A stretch of DNA of 64,000 nucleotides from Bacteroidota bacterium (lineage in GTDB: Bacteria > Bacteroidota > Bacteroidia > Bacteroidales > NBLH01), in the NCBI GenBank assembly GCA_025361565.1, contig JANYKN010000140.1:124001-188000 (forward strand), read 5' to 3'. Shown piece after piece: positions 16,649 through 24,872 of this stretch (positions are counted from its first letter, which is position 1; each line of letters opens with the position of its first letter). Both the position numbers and the translations under genes were made by a program. A model generated the notes under the pieces. It saw only the letters and a program-made list of their open reading frames with translations, ran no database searches and was not told the origin of the DNA.

Positions 16649-17188
16649 CTACACCTTTCTTTTCTTTAACAACTGTTGAAACGAAGCTTTGGCTTTTGGT
16701 ACTAATGTATCTATTAAACTACTAAACCATAGGGTATAGACTAAATAGCAAAGCACAAGAACAACTCCTAAAAATAAGCAACCAAAAATGGCTTTTTTAG
16801 GCATTTCTAAATCTTCAAGTAAACCATACATATTGATAAGCATTTCAATTGCCGACCACATGGCCAAAATACATAGCAATCCAACAAGCACACTTGCCGA
16901 AAGCCAGTATATTGCAATAAGGTTTGCTGGTGGATATTTTTCTTTATGATGTTTCCCATGCAAAAGCTTCCATAATTCTTTTAGAGCAGTTACTATTGAA
17001 GCCAATCCCATTAAGGTTTGCATTTCAATTAGGAACCAAAATGTGCCCGGCATATCCTTCTTTTCTACACCACCGAATTTACCTCCAGCCACACCATAAT
17101 GAATTTCGAACCAGATTAACCCGAAGAATGCGGCTCCAATTACAAGAAATACTACAAAACCAAAGAAAGATTTAATTGAGTTCACCAT
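16649..17188 (-). CDS. Predicted four-helix membrane protein, unknown function
   Basis: The ATG at 17188 (MVNSIKSFFGFVVFLVIG) is preferred over 17218 because it puts a membrane helix at the N terminus; 179 residues result. Four hydrophobic helices are visible: FFGFVVFLVIGAAFFGLIWF, WFLIEMQTLMGLASIV, LIAIYWLSASVLVGLLCILAMW and KAIFGCLFLGVVLVLCYLVY. The tail KAKASFQQLLKKRKV is basic and probably cytoplasmic. It overlaps the preceding gene (17172-17690) by 17 bp, so the two are translationally coupled. No family was recognised. The extreme 3' end adjoins the IS remnant, so the C terminus might be altered. Confidence 0.6.
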   Translation of the reverse strand: MVNSIKSFFGFVVFLVIGAAFFGLIWFEIHYGVAGGKFGGVEKKDMPGTFWFLIEMQTLMGLASIVTALKELWKLLHGKHHKEKYPPANLIAIYWLSASVLVGLLCILAMWSAIEMLINMYGLLEDLEMPKKAIFGCLFLGVVLVLCYLVYTLWFSSLIDTLVPKAKASFQQLLKKRKV

Positions 17189-17690
17189 TTTTATTTTTAG
17201 GTACGCTTCTGTTTGCAAAAGTTCCTATGATATTCAAAAATTTATTTCGTATTTCAATATCAAATTTTTCATCCGTCGACAACTCAACGAACTTTTCTTT
17301 TACCATTTCCTGAGGAAAATGCCTCAATATTTCAATTATCGAATCTATATAACTTTTGCTTTCAAAATTTGCATCTGCATTCATAATTTCCTCAAATAAA
17401 AAAGTTGAGCATAAATTATTTTTAAAATATTTTATGCTTTCCAACAATATATTGCGTCGTTCAAAATCTTCTTTGTAATAAACAATTAACCCAATTAAAA
17501 ATATGCCAGCATCTATTCTATTTTCTTGAGCCATATGCCCTAATACCTTGCAAGCACTTATAAATTTCTGCTCAACAAAACTAAATGCGTCTTTTATTGG
17601 ATGATCAATTGGATATTTAGTATAGTCAAACTCTCCATTTTCTGAAATCCATGGAACATTATGCTCCTTTTTAAATCTTTTGATATCCAT
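17172..17690 (-). CDS. Hypothetical helical protein
   Basis: The 172-residue soluble protein has no signal peptide and is mostly helical, with HEAT-like helix pairs (IKDAFSFVEQKFISACKVLG, DAGIFLIGLIVYYKEDF, YIDSIIEILRHFPQEMVKEK, IEIRNKFLNIIGTFANR). It is encoded in a two-gene unit with the downstream membrane protein, whose start lies inside its last codons. I do not recognise the family. The pairing suggests the two act together, but no function can be stated. Confidence 0.55.
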   Translation of the reverse strand: MDIKRFKKEHNVPWISENGEFDYTKYPIDHPIKDAFSFVEQKFISACKVLGHMAQENRIDAGIFLIGLIVYYKEDFERRNILLESIKYFKNNLCSTFLFEEIMNADANFESKSYIDSIIEILRHFPQEMVKEKFVELSTDEKFDIEIRNKFLNIIGTFANRSVPKNKNGELN

Positions 17691-18045
17691 ATTTTGCCCT
17701 TACTTTTAATTCAATTTTAAAATTTCCTAATCTTAAATCAACTCTTGAAATGATGTGAATAGCAATTCGATAACTTCATTCCTTTATTAAAATTAGTATT
17801 TTTTTAGTGAATTCAACTAAAAGCTGCTCAGTTTTTACAATTTAATGATTTGAGTATATCAAATTTTTGTGCACCTCCAATTTAAATAAACTTAGTGTAA
17901 GTGCAGCATGCAGATTATCATATTGATTTAAGTTCAACAAAAGAACTGTCAAATGCTAAAGTCAATTACATAAACAATCTATATATCTATTTGGGATATT
18001 AATTCCGCAAAATAAGGACTAAACAATTTGATTATTCGGTTTAGT
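17691..18045. other. Intergenic region without recognised feature
   Basis: These 355 bp are AT-rich, with no open frame of note and no RNA gene recognised. The only structure seen is a weak hairpin at 18019-18044 (CTAAAC/GTTTAG), which could end the zinc-ribbon transcript. Confidence 0.5.
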
Positions 18046-18252
18046 TCAACTATACCAATCTTCGAGTTGGTGTTCATCGAGCATTTCTTCTTTACCGCAA
18101 TTCTCGCATCTAAGTTCAACAAAATATTCACCTCCTATAGTCCAGGAAGCTAGTTTAAAAATGTTTGTTGATTTGCAGGTTGGGCACCGTTGGAGTATTT
18201 CAGTACTTTGTTTTGCTTTGTTGTTGTTTTGGTCAATCAATGGATCTTCCAC
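18046..18252 (-). CDS. Small zinc-ribbon protein
   Basis: The 68-residue cytoplasmic protein has two Cys pairs, CPTC and CENC, 27 residues apart, the geometry of a zinc ribbon. The rest is acidic (EEMLDEHQLEDWYS). It lies 5 bp after the DUF3592-like gene and is very probably co-transcribed with it. Zinc ribbons of this size often bind nucleic acid or partner proteins; the role here is unknown. Confidence 0.6.
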   Translation of the reverse strand: MEDPLIDQNNNKAKQSTEILQRCPTCKSTNIFKLASWTIGGEYFVELRCENCGKEEMLDEHQLEDWYS

Positions 18253-18257
18253 TTTCT

Positions 18258-18803
18258 CTAAATATATTTTGCTTTTCCAATGGTTGAAATACCTAACGTT
18301 TCGGAATATAGAATAAATGTTTCAGGCTTTTCATTTAGGAAAAGTACAGGAACCTGATCGCCTTCTTTTAGATCAATTTCCTTTTTTGCACCAATAAATG
18401 TTACCTGTCCTTTTAATTCACGACCTAAATTTTCTTTATAGATTACATGTATAAAAATATATCCGGCAGAATCGGCAGTTGTATATTTGCCGGTATTTCC
18501 AGCAATCATAGATTTTTGGACTGTACCAATTGTTACCAAGCCATTTTGGCATAAGTTAACCGCTTTTTTAGCATTCATCATCAAGGCAAAACCAATTAGC
18601 ACGCCAAGAAGAGTTATTCCTGCGCCCCAGATCAAACCCGCAATAAGATCATCAAATTTTAACCAAAATAAGATTCCAACAATTGGTATAAGCAATGGAG
18701 ATCCTAACATTATACTTTTTGATTTTTTTCTGTTTTTGCTAAATAATTCATCGGTGTATTGAATATCACGCGGTGGGTTCTTTTGAAGTTCTTGTGGTAT
18801 CAT
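18258..18803 (-). CDS. DUF3592-like membrane protein
   Basis: The 181-residue protein has two central membrane helices (PLLIPIVGILFWLKFDDLI and GLIWGAGITLLGVLIGFALM) and a C-terminal beta-rich domain: LCQNGLVTIGTVQKS, IFIHVIYKENLGRELKGQVTF and LKEGDQVPVLFLNEKPETFIL. This order resembles the DUF3592 fold, in which a strand x-G-x-V-x-G-T-V is followed by a G-D-x-V-x-V-x-Y strand. It forms a probable operon with the downstream zinc ribbon. Its physiological role is not established. Confidence 0.6.
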   Translation of the reverse strand: MIPQELQKNPPRDIQYTDELFSKNRKKSKSIMLGSPLLIPIVGILFWLKFDDLIAGLIWGAGITLLGVLIGFALMMNAKKAVNLCQNGLVTIGTVQKSMIAGNTGKYTTADSAGYIFIHVIYKENLGRELKGQVTFIGAKKEIDLKEGDQVPVLFLNEKPETFILYSETLGISTIGKAKYI

Positions 18804-18961
18804 AATAAAAATTGATTAGTTTGTACTGTTTTTAATTATCAAAATATTTTAATTAACTTACTTATTTTTAATTCATTAGATAATTATCGACATAAAAATA
18901 TTTGAAACAAGAGTTGCTAAACATTATTAATTTTCTGATATGCTTGAAATTTTCAACCTTC

Positions 18962-19048
18962 TTATTTAAGATAGATTACGGCACAATTTGGCTCAAATAT
19001 CCGTTCCAATTTTATTAATGGTGTATTTCCTATCGCAATCATATAATT
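18962..19048 (-). pseudogene. Cysteine-synthase-family (PLP) N-terminal fragment, degenerate
   Basis: On the minus strand a short stretch encodes MIAIGNTPLIKLERIFEPNC followed by AVIYLK, then a stop, E, G, a second stop and K. The family start is typically IGNTPLVKLERI...YAKLEGLNP. Both stops (TAA and TGA) are one base away from the Leu codon TTA at the two positions where Leu is expected, so this looks like a decayed copy. The catalytic Lys region and everything after it is missing. The open frame extends 5' to 19189, but that part is not recognisable. Confidence 0.45.
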
Positions 19049-19228
19049 CCAATAAATAAAACTATAATTATGGCTTTTCAAAGCTGATATTAAAAGTACA
19101 TAATTTCCAGCTATACAGCTATCAAAATCCCTGAAATTATTCTGTTTTTTAAAAGTAAACTGACCAGTAAACAAACTAACTGGCCACAAGAGTATGAGGT
19201 AATGAAGTGGAAAAATTTTCTTATATTT

Positions 19229-19285
19229 CGCTGCAAGCAGCGTGGAATAAGACCCAAGATCCCTACAAGCTACGCTTTCGGGATC
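19229..19285. repeat. Small hairpin repeat
   Basis: Two stems lie in 57 bp: CGCTG-CAAG-CAGCG at 19229-19242 and GATCCC/GGGATC at 19258-19285. The GATCCC...AAGCTACGCTTTCGGGATC unit resembles sequences dispersed in Bacteroidota genomes. It lies between the dead cysteine-synthase fragment and the phosphatidyltransferase gene. Confidence 0.4.
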
Positions 19286-19334
19286 AGTTTGACTGAATAA
19301 TTTTAATGCGTCTTCGACTTTTAAAATAATTGTC

Positions 19335-19901
19335 TCACTGATTTAATATCCAAAATATTCCTTTTGCATCGGATTTCATTTCCTTTAAAATCAAAAGAAT
19401 TGCTATTTCCTCCACGGAAGCTAAAAAGCCTAATATCATTGCAGAATAATACAAACCTGGAAAATAGTTCCACGCAAACAACAAAAAAAAGAAAATCCCC
19501 TGAAAATATCCGGCAACTTTAGTTGAATACAAATGCAAACTTGGAAACTTTTTAAATTTCAGAAATGAGAATAAAGTGCCTAAAATGAACATTATTACTA
19601 ATAACCAAAGCATCCATATAGTTGTTGACAACTCTTCCATTTTGAAATGATATATTCCTAAAAAAGCCAAAATATATGTTCCATTGTCAGCAAGTGAATC
19701 AAGTCGAGCACCAAATTTGGTTTTTAAATTGAATATTCTTGCAATTAAACCATCCAATATATCTGTTATCAAATTGATACACAAAAATATAGCAAACAAC
19801 TTCTCTTCATCTGCATATACCATCCACAAAATTAATGGAAAAGTAATTAATCTATAAAAACTTAAGAGATTGGGAATATTGTAAATTTTTTCTTTTGACA
19901 T
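19335..19901 (-). CDS. CDP-alcohol phosphatidyltransferase family protein
   Basis: The 188-residue membrane enzyme has the full catalytic signature D-x2-DG-x2-AR-x8-G-x3-D-x3-D, seen as DILDGLIARIFN with GARLDSLAD at ~45-70. The N terminus NIPNLLSFYRLITFPLILW is typical of PgsA/PssA-like members, and about five membrane helices follow. It transfers a phosphatidyl (or similar) group from a CDP-linked lipid to an alcohol. The product head group cannot be deduced. It starts 3 bp after the CarS-like gene, so it works with a dedicated CDP-lipid-forming enzyme. It might make a minor phospholipid distinct from the housekeeping pathway. Confidence 0.9.
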   Translation of the reverse strand: MSKEKIYNIPNLLSFYRLITFPLILWMVYADEEKLFAIFLCINLITDILDGLIARIFNLKTKFGARLDSLADNGTYILAFLGIYHFKMEELSTTIWMLWLLVIMFILGTLFSFLKFKKFPSLHLYSTKVAGYFQGIFFFLLFAWNYFPGLYYSAMILGFLASVEEIAILLILKEMKSDAKGIFWILNQ

Positions 19902-19904
19902 AAG

Positions 19905-20420
19905 TTAATAGCTCTTTTTAATTTTAATCATAACTAATAATCGAGAAAGGGTAATATGTGTTAAACAATTGATTATAAAAAGGATTATGGCAAGCTTGTA
20001 ATTTACAAAGCCTAATAATAGATATGTTAATGCAACACCAAAAGCTGAGTCCATTTTATCAATCATTGAAAATATAAAATTAAATTTTGGATGTTGTTCG
20101 CCAGATTTGATTCCCATTTTCCGCTTAAAAAAAGAATTTGGCAGCTCAAATAATATGTATGCAATTCCTAAGGCAAATCCCAAAATAGCAGGACTTATCA
20201 TTGATAAATGAAAACAGAAATTAAGCGTTATCAAAATAATGGTATTCACAGTTGGTATAAATATAAGCCCTCTCCATGTTTTGTTTCCTCCAAAACCATT
20301 TGTCCACAATGGAATATTCAAAATGCTCAAGAAATTATATTTCACAACCAGCATATGCAGTATGTTAGACAGTATCAAAGGTAAAAGGACAATCATTAAA
20401 TGTCGCAAAATTTCATCCAT
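19905..20420 (-). CDS. CarS/CdsA-like CDP-lipid synthase
   Basis: The 171-residue protein has about five membrane helices and three short conserved loops that match the CDP-archaeol synthase (CarS, DUF46) family: GGNKTWRG at ~43-50, ELPNSFFKRKMGIKSG, and IDKMDSAFGVALTYLL, corresponding to the D-Q-x-D-x-x-x-G motif. CarS/CdsA enzymes use CTP to activate a phosphatidic-acid-type lipid. The gene directly precedes a CDP-alcohol phosphatidyltransferase (3-bp gap), so the pair forms a compact activation/transfer module. Homologues in Bacteria are known but less studied than those of Archaea. In the third loop Lys replaces the usual Gln. Confidence 0.75.
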   Translation of the reverse strand: MDEILRHLMIVLLPLILSNILHMLVVKYNFLSILNIPLWTNGFGGNKTWRGLIFIPTVNTIILITLNFCFHLSMISPAILGFALGIAYILFELPNSFFKRKMGIKSGEQHPKFNFIFSMIDKMDSAFGVALTYLLLGFVNYKLAIILFIINCLTHITLSRLLVMIKIKKSY

Positions 20421-20690
20421 TATTATACAAAAATAAATTTTTCAGATTGTTGTTTTCAAATTATGTTTAGTGAAATCAAATTATAAAAGATTAATTCAGA
20501 CAAAAGTTTTCTACCATACTTTATTTAAAAACCAAATGGAATAGAAATCAAATATATAAAACTTCTGCTTATAAGCTTAGATTTAGAAAATTCACAGTTC
20601 AAATCAAATATTCAAACCTTGCAAACTTTTGATGAAATGCGCAAAACGAATAGTCCGGTTAATTTGGATCCATTACCAAACTAAAACAAT
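20421..20690. other. Intergenic region, no gene recognised
   Basis: This AT-rich gap between the lipid-enzyme pair and ppdK is closed on its right by the ppdK terminator. A TATTTTTG box (minus strand, 20428-20435) matches TAnnTTTG but lies only 8 bp from the CarS-like start, so it is doubtful as a promoter. Confidence 0.4.
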
Positions 20691-20722
20691 AAAAAACCCG
20701 CTGAATCCTAAAATCCAGCGGG
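20691..20722 (-). terminator. Rho-independent terminator of ppdK
   Basis: Stem CCCGCTG/CAGCGGG (20697-20722) with a 12-nt loop. On the minus strand it is followed by TTTTTTATTG, 24 bp after the ppdK stop. Confidence 0.9.
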
Positions 20723-20745
20723 CTTAAAAATATCTAAACTATTAA

Positions 20746-23469
20746 TTATTTACCAGCTTTAATAGCGGCTTGTGCAGCAGCCAAACGTGCAATTGGAACA
20801 CGGAATGGTGAACAACTTACATAAGTCAAACCTGCTTTGAAGCAGAATTCAACTGAAGCTGGGTCGCCACCTTGCTCGCCACAAATACCAACTTTAAGGT
20901 CTTTACGAGTTGCACGGCCTTTGGTAACAGCCATTTCAATTAACTGACCAACACCATCCTGATCGATAGTTTGGAACGGATCAGCAGCCAAAATTTTGTT
21001 ATCCAAATAATCGTTCATGAAACCTCCTGTATCATCGCGGCTAAAACCAAAAGTCATCTGGGTTAAGTCATTGGTACCAAATGAGAAGAATTCGGCTGTT
21101 TTTGCCATTTTATTGGCCAATAAACAAGCACGTGGAATCTCAATCATTGTTCCATATTTGTATTCGATTGATTTTACACCAAATTTAGCGCAAACTTCAG
21201 CATAAACTGCATCGGCTATTTTTTTGGTAAAATCAAGTTCAGTAACATCGCAAGTTACAGGAACCATAATTTCTGGATGCGGCTGTTTGCCTTCGTTCAA
21301 CAACTCAAGCGTTGCCTCGAAAATGGCACGGATTTGCATTTCAGAAACTTCAGGATAAGTAATTCCCAAACGAACACCACGGTGACCCATCATTGGGTTG
21401 CTTTCGTGCAATGCTTCGCCACGTTTTGCAATAGCCTGGGCAGTGATACCAAGTGCTTTGGCTAATTCAGCCTGTTTTTCAGCGCTTTGTGGAACAAACT
21501 CGTGTAACGGTGGATCCAACAAACGGAAAGTTACAGGATAAGTATCCATTGCCAATAAAGTAGCTTTGATATCTTTTTTAACGAATACTGAAAGCTCGTT
21601 CAAAGCAGAAACACGTTCTTCTTTTGTTGAGCTCAAAATCATTTTGCGCAACAAGAATAATGGTTGCTCAGAACCTACACCATAAAACATATGCTCAGTA
21701 CGGAATAAACCGATACCTTCTGCGCCATATTCGCGTGCAATTGTAGCATCTTCAGGTGTTTCAGCATTTGTGCGAACGCCCATTGTGCGGAATTTGTCAA
21801 CCAATTTCATGAAATCCTTGAACAATGGATTTTCTGAAGCATCCATCAATTGCAAAGCACCAGGATAAACTGTTCCTTTTGTACCGTTAAGGGTAATCAC
21901 ATCGCCTTCTTTTAAAACAACATCAGAACCTTCAATTTTAGCAATTTTCTTATCAACATCAACGTGCAATTTTCCTGCACCAACAATACAACATTTACCC
22001 CAACCACGCGCAACAAGTGCAGCGTGTGAAGTCATACCACCGCGAGCGGTCAAAATACCTTCGGCAGCACGCATACCTTCCACATCTTCAGGGTTGGTTT
22101 CTTCGCGCAACAAAATTACTTTTTCACCTTTGCGGAACCAGGCTACAGCATCTTCAGCTGTAAAAACTATTTTTCCAACAGCTGCACCAGGGCCGGCAGG
22201 TAATCCTTTTACAAGAATTTTAGCACCGCTTTCTACTTTTGGATCACAAATTGGGTGAAGCAATTCATCCAATTGTGCTGGTTCAACGCGCATTACTGCT
22301 TTCTTTTCGTCAATCAATCCTTCTTTAAGCATATCCATGGCCATGTTCAAGGCAGCAGTTCCGGTACGTTTACCGGCACGGCATTGTAACATGTAAAGAA
22401 TACCTTCCTGAATTGTGAATTCGATGTCCAACATATCCTTGAAAGCTTCCTCAAGTTTGGTACGAATATCATCCAATTCTTTGTATATCACAGGCATAGC
22501 TTCTTGCATGCTATGTAAATGTTGGTTTTGATCGTTTTTTGTATCGTCGTTAAGCGGACTTGGGGTACGGATACCGGCCACAACGTCTTCGCCCTGAGCG
22601 TTAACAAGCCACTCACCATAAAACAAGTTTTCGCCGGTTGCAGGGTTACGGGTAAAAGCAACACCAGTAGCCGAAGAATCGCCCATGTTACCAAATACCA
22701 TTGCCTGAACATTTACAGCAGTTCCCCACTCATCAGGAATTCCCTCAATTCTGCGGTAAGAAATTGCTTTCTTACCATTCCAGCTTTTGAAAACGGCTTT
22801 GATACCACCTTCAACTTGCTCGCGTGCATCATCAGGGAAAGCTTTTCCCAACACTTGCTGAACTTTTTTCTTGAATTCTTCTGCAAGGTGTTTCAAATCG
22901 TCCGATGAAAGATCGGTATCCGATTTGCATCCTTTGCTATGTTTATATCCTTCAAGCATTTCTTCAAGTTGCTTGCGGATTCCTTTACCATCAACTGCTT
23001 CAATTCCTTCGGCTTTTTCCATAACCACATCGGCGTACATCATAATCAAACGACGATATGAATCCCATACAAAGCGTGGATTATTTGTTTTTTTGATAAG
23101 GCCTGGGATAGTTGCCGAACATAAACCAACGTTCAAAACTGTATCCATCATACCTGGCATAGAGCTGCGGGCTCCTGAGCGGCATGACATCAATAATGGG
23201 TTTTCGGTATCACCGTATTTCATACCCATCATGCCTTCTACTTTTTTCATTGCAGCCCAAACTTCGGGCATCAACTCTGCAGGTAGCTGGCAATTGTTTT
23301 CATAATACTCTGTACAAACTTCAGTTGTTACAGTAAAACCGGCAGGTACCGGTAATCCCAAAAGGCACATTTCGGCCAAATTGGCCCCTTTGCCCCCAAG
23401 CAGATTTTTCATATCTGCTTTTCCTTCGGCTTGTTTACTGCCAAAGAAGTACACACGTTTTTTTTCCAT
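20746..23469 (-). CDS. ppdK: Pyruvate, phosphate dikinase
   Basis: The 907-residue cytoplasmic enzyme interconverts pyruvate, ATP and Pi with PEP, AMP and PPi. Domains in order: N-terminal nucleotide-binding domain (GGKGANLAEMCLLGLPVPAG, SCRSGARSSMPGMMDTVLN, VFGNMGDSSATGVAFTRNP), the swivelling phosphohistidine domain (GGMTSHAALVARGWGKC, catalytic His482), and the C-terminal PEP/pyruvate barrel (GIGLFRTEHMF, MGHRGVRLGITYPE, FSFGTNDLTQMTFGFSRDD, GICGEQGGDP with Cys863). Length and motifs are complete. In anaerobic Bacteroidota it supports PPi-linked glycolysis or gluconeogenesis. Monocistronic, with its own terminator. Confidence 0.99.
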   Translation of the reverse strand: MEKKRVYFFGSKQAEGKADMKNLLGGKGANLAEMCLLGLPVPAGFTVTTEVCTEYYENNCQLPAELMPEVWAAMKKVEGMMGMKYGDTENPLLMSCRSGARSSMPGMMDTVLNVGLCSATIPGLIKKTNNPRFVWDSYRRLIMMYADVVMEKAEGIEAVDGKGIRKQLEEMLEGYKHSKGCKSDTDLSSDDLKHLAEEFKKKVQQVLGKAFPDDAREQVEGGIKAVFKSWNGKKAISYRRIEGIPDEWGTAVNVQAMVFGNMGDSSATGVAFTRNPATGENLFYGEWLVNAQGEDVVAGIRTPSPLNDDTKNDQNQHLHSMQEAMPVIYKELDDIRTKLEEAFKDMLDIEFTIQEGILYMLQCRAGKRTGTAALNMAMDMLKEGLIDEKKAVMRVEPAQLDELLHPICDPKVESGAKILVKGLPAGPGAAVGKIVFTAEDAVAWFRKGEKVILLREETNPEDVEGMRAAEGILTARGGMTSHAALVARGWGKCCIVGAGKLHVDVDKKIAKIEGSDVVLKEGDVITLNGTKGTVYPGALQLMDASENPLFKDFMKLVDKFRTMGVRTNAETPEDATIAREYGAEGIGLFRTEHMFYGVGSEQPLFLLRKMILSSTKEERVSALNELSVFVKKDIKATLLAMDTYPVTFRLLDPPLHEFVPQSAEKQAELAKALGITAQAIAKRGEALHESNPMMGHRGVRLGITYPEVSEMQIRAIFEATLELLNEGKQPHPEIMVPVTCDVTELDFTKKIADAVYAEVCAKFGVKSIEYKYGTMIEIPRACLLANKMAKTAEFFSFGTNDLTQMTFGFSRDDTGGFMNDYLDNKILAADPFQTIDQDGVGQLIEMAVTKGRATRKDLKVGICGEQGGDPASVEFCFKAGLTYVSCSPFRVPIARLAAAQAAIKAGK

Positions 23470-23513
23470 AATCCAATAAAATATTTGATTTTAATTTTAG
23501 CTCATTCGATCGA

Positions 23514-23521
23514 CGAAGGTA
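23514..23521 (-). promoter_or_regulatory. Possible -7 box for ppdK
   Basis: The minus strand reads TACCTTCG, one mismatch from TAnnTTTG, 45 bp upstream of the ppdK start. Similar TAnnTTCG boxes are seen before the OmpR-type regulator at 53 kb. Confidence 0.35.
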
Positions 23522-23660
23522 AATGTATTTTTTAAATTGCAAAAATGAACTTTCATAAAAATGAATCCACAACTATTTGTGTAGATTATATACTTGAATA
23601 TTAATTATATATATCTGATTTTTGAATTGTTAAATTATGTGAAAACTTGAATCTGGAGTG

Positions 23661-24701
23661 CTATAAAAGAATAGTCCTTTTCTCGTTAAAACTCTGCCTG
23701 GCAATTTCTATGATACGGATTACATTGAGTGCTTCTTCCGGTTTAATCAATAAATCAGCGCCATTTACAATGGATTGATATACGTTTTCAAAGAATTCCT
23801 GATATGAACCAACGATGGTTGGAAGTGTAAAGATTTCTTCTGGAGTATGGATTGTTCCCCAATATTGTTCGTCTTCCTTTCCCCAACCTTTGGTGTTTGG
23901 CAAAATCCCTTTCATCAGTAAGCTTTCCTGGATATCACTTCCATATTTGGTAAAAGTTCCTTTATTGCCTTGAATTATAAACCGAAAGCCTTCATCTTTG
24001 GCCAACAAACTCGATTTCAGGTTCACTTTAAAGTTGATATAATCCAATTGGACTTCGAAATAATCGTCGACCATTGCATTTTCCCTTAAAATTCGCAAAT
24101 CTGCCCAAACGGTTTTTGGCATTCCAAACAATGCCAATGCTTGATCAATCAAATGAGAACCCAAATCGTAAAGCAAACCAGCGCCTGGATGATCTTCGAC
24201 TTTCCACTTTTTAGGACCAAGATCGGGTTTCCACCTTAAAACCTGAGATTCGAATATTTTCAAATCACCGAGTATTTTTTCATCCAGTATTTTTCTAACT
24301 GTTTTATAATCGCCTTCCGTTCTTTTGCTTTGATAAACAGCCAAAATCAGTCCTTTCTTCTTTGCCAGATCGATCAATTCTTCACCTTCTTCAACGGTAT
24401 TTACAAATGGTTTTTCAACAATGACATGTTTGCCATTTTCCAATGAAGCTTTACACATTGTAAAATGCAGTTCGTTTGGTGTATTAACCACAACCAAATC
24501 AATTTCGGGATCATTTATTATTTTATCAAAACTTTTAACTATGGTAGCTTCAGGAATTCTTTCTTTGGATAATTGTTTGTTACGTTCCAGGATTTTTGTT
24601 ATCCTAAAATGTGGATTACAAAGTAAAAATGGTGCATGGAAAATGGCGCCTGACATTCCGTAAGATGTAATGGCTGTTTTTAGGATTTTGTTTGGGTTCA
24701 T
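23661..24701 (-). CDS. Gfo/Idh/MocA-family oxidoreductase
   Basis: The 346-residue NAD(P)-dependent enzyme has an N-terminal Rossmann fold (LKTAITSYGMSGAIFHAPFL, VVVNTPNELHFTMC and the signature HVIVEKPFVNT with the catalytic-region Lys) and a C-terminal GFO_IDH_MocA_C domain (GAGLLYDLGSHLIDQALALF, the family G-x3-D-x-G-x-H-x2-D pattern). Length is standard. The residues SKRTEGDYKTV correspond to the N-R-R-W-D-G-D-F segment of YdgJ/YhhX-like members, which suggests that subgroup. Substrate unknown; probably a sugar or inositol derivative. Encoded alone between ppdK and purL. Confidence 0.9.
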   Translation of the reverse strand: MNPNKILKTAITSYGMSGAIFHAPFLLCNPHFRITKILERNKQLSKERIPEATIVKSFDKIINDPEIDLVVVNTPNELHFTMCKASLENGKHVIVEKPFVNTVEEGEELIDLAKKKGLILAVYQSKRTEGDYKTVRKILDEKILGDLKIFESQVLRWKPDLGPKKWKVEDHPGAGLLYDLGSHLIDQALALFGMPKTVWADLRILRENAMVDDYFEVQLDYINFKVNLKSSLLAKDEGFRFIIQGNKGTFTKYGSDIQESLLMKGILPNTKGWGKEDEQYWGTIHTPEEIFTLPTIVGSYQEFFENVYQSIVNGADLLIKPEEALNVIRIIEIARQSFNEKRTILL

Positions 24702-24872
24702 GTGGTTGATGTTGAATGGTTTTTATTCTGATTTGATTTTACAAAAACTTTACAATTTACAGTTTGTTTTGTTATTTGTTTGTTTATTTATGGAAAATAA
24801 TTGGTTGCCATTGCCACATATCGCAGTCGACAACCAATTGGATTTAACCGTAGAATCTTTAAGTCTCCCAAT

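Noticed and set aside
20428-20435. TATTTTTG promoter box for the CarS-like gene
   Set aside because: It lies only 8 bp from the start codon, which would make a nearly leaderless transcript; too weak to list as a promoter.
22519-23305. Plus-strand ORFs of 129 and 144 codons opposite ppdK
   Set aside because: They are antisense shadows of a highly conserved gene with complete domains; no protein-like motifs were seen in them.
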